A stretch of DNA of 41,810 bases from Ignavibacteriaceae bacterium (GTDB lineage Bacteria > Bacteroidota > Ignavibacteria > Ignavibacteriales > Ignavibacteriaceae). Location: contig JACZKK010000093.1 in the NCBI GenBank assembly GCA_014860115.1, positions 1 through 41,810 on the forward strand, written 5' to 3'. Made by a program: the position numbers and the translations under genes. Positions 41,645-41,810 of the stretch are shown piece after piece. The notes under the pieces are model-generated. The model did not search any database and was not told the origin of the DNA. It was given only the letters and a program-made list of their open reading frames with translations. Position 1 is the first letter of the stretch; every line of letters begins with the position of its first letter.

Positions 41645-41810
41645 TTAGTTCTTAATAAAATATGGCTCGATGTGAACTAGTACATCACTTATGTTGGAAT
41701 ATTCTTTCATCAATTCATCTTTTACTTTGTGAGCTATTTCGTGTCCTTTATGAACAGGAAGATTAGCATCAACGAGAACGTGAATATCAACAAAATAATC
41801 GAATCCCATT
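41645..41810 (-). CDS. Cation diffusion facilitator family transporter, C-terminal part (partial)
   Basis: The minus-strand frame is open from the window edge to a stop at 41645-41647, giving about 54 residues. The sequence DIHVLVDANLPVHKGHEIAH followed by KVKDELMKEYSNISDVLVHIEP is the cytoplasmic C-terminal ferredoxin-like domain of CDF transporters, which export Zn, Fe, Mn or similar ions by proton exchange. The His residues here belong to the regulatory metal site. Only 1 bp separates its stop from the Crp/Fnr start codon, so the two genes are translationally linked. Confidence 0.88.
   Translation of the reverse strand, partial: MGFDYFVDIHVLVDANLPVHKGHEIAHKVKDELMKEYSNISDVLVHIEPYFIKN

Overview
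The window looks like chromosomal DNA of an Ignavibacteria-type bacterium (Bacteroidota/Chlorobi lineage). It is AT-rich. Four large secreted proteins end in a type IX secretion sorting domain with the NYPNPFNP signature that I associate with this group. Other pointers are a cobalamin-riboswitch TonB receptor, a Crp/Fnr regulator and a large set of multiheme c-type cytochromes. No rRNA, tRNA, transposase, phage gene or CRISPR array was seen. The taxonomic call is inference.

Layout. 1-2822: end of a PLP decarboxylase, a secreted fasciclin protein, OsmC, a VOC protein and a methyltransferase. 2952-8825: a TetR-headed operon with a LolA-like periplasmic protein, two FtsX-type permeases, an ABC ATPase and an outer-membrane barrel, which reads as a dedicated Lol-like export route to the outer membrane. 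9016-10302: a lipoprotein and a Yip1 membrane protein, closed by a strong terminator. 10392-14387: a 1001-residue protein with a degenerate P-loop, paired with an MscS channel. 14426-18516: a TPR protein, an isochorismatase-like hydrolase, a C39-like cysteine peptidase and a divergent ATP-grasp ligase. 18500-22340 (minus strand): cobalamin riboswitch, BtuB-like receptor, DUF6580 membrane protein and a HAD phosphatase. 22652-24568: a secreted papain-like protease.

24633-32677 (minus strand) is the most striking region. It is a compact five-gene operon: PepSY lipoprotein, membrane-anchored FAD/iron-sulfur oxidoreductase, a 20-heme cytochrome, a 40-heme cytochrome and an outer-membrane beta-barrel. 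Together they have the parts expected of an electron conduit from cytoplasmic reductant to the cell surface. The 40-heme protein contains a tandem 224-residue, nine-heme duplication. The 20-heme protein has no ATG start and appears to use a non-AUG codon.

32834-41810 (minus strand): three secreted type IX cargo proteins (one a 1.39-kDa-residue-scale chimera of about 1390 residues), a monoheme cytochrome lipoprotein, a DUF2892 membrane protein with a perfect Crp/Fnr-type operator upstream, a Crp/Fnr regulator, and the end of a cation diffusion facilitator.

The riboswitch is a second highlight. Two palindromic repeat elements sit in its peripheral loops, while the L5-L13 kissing pair and a start-codon sequestering helix can be traced directly in the sequence.
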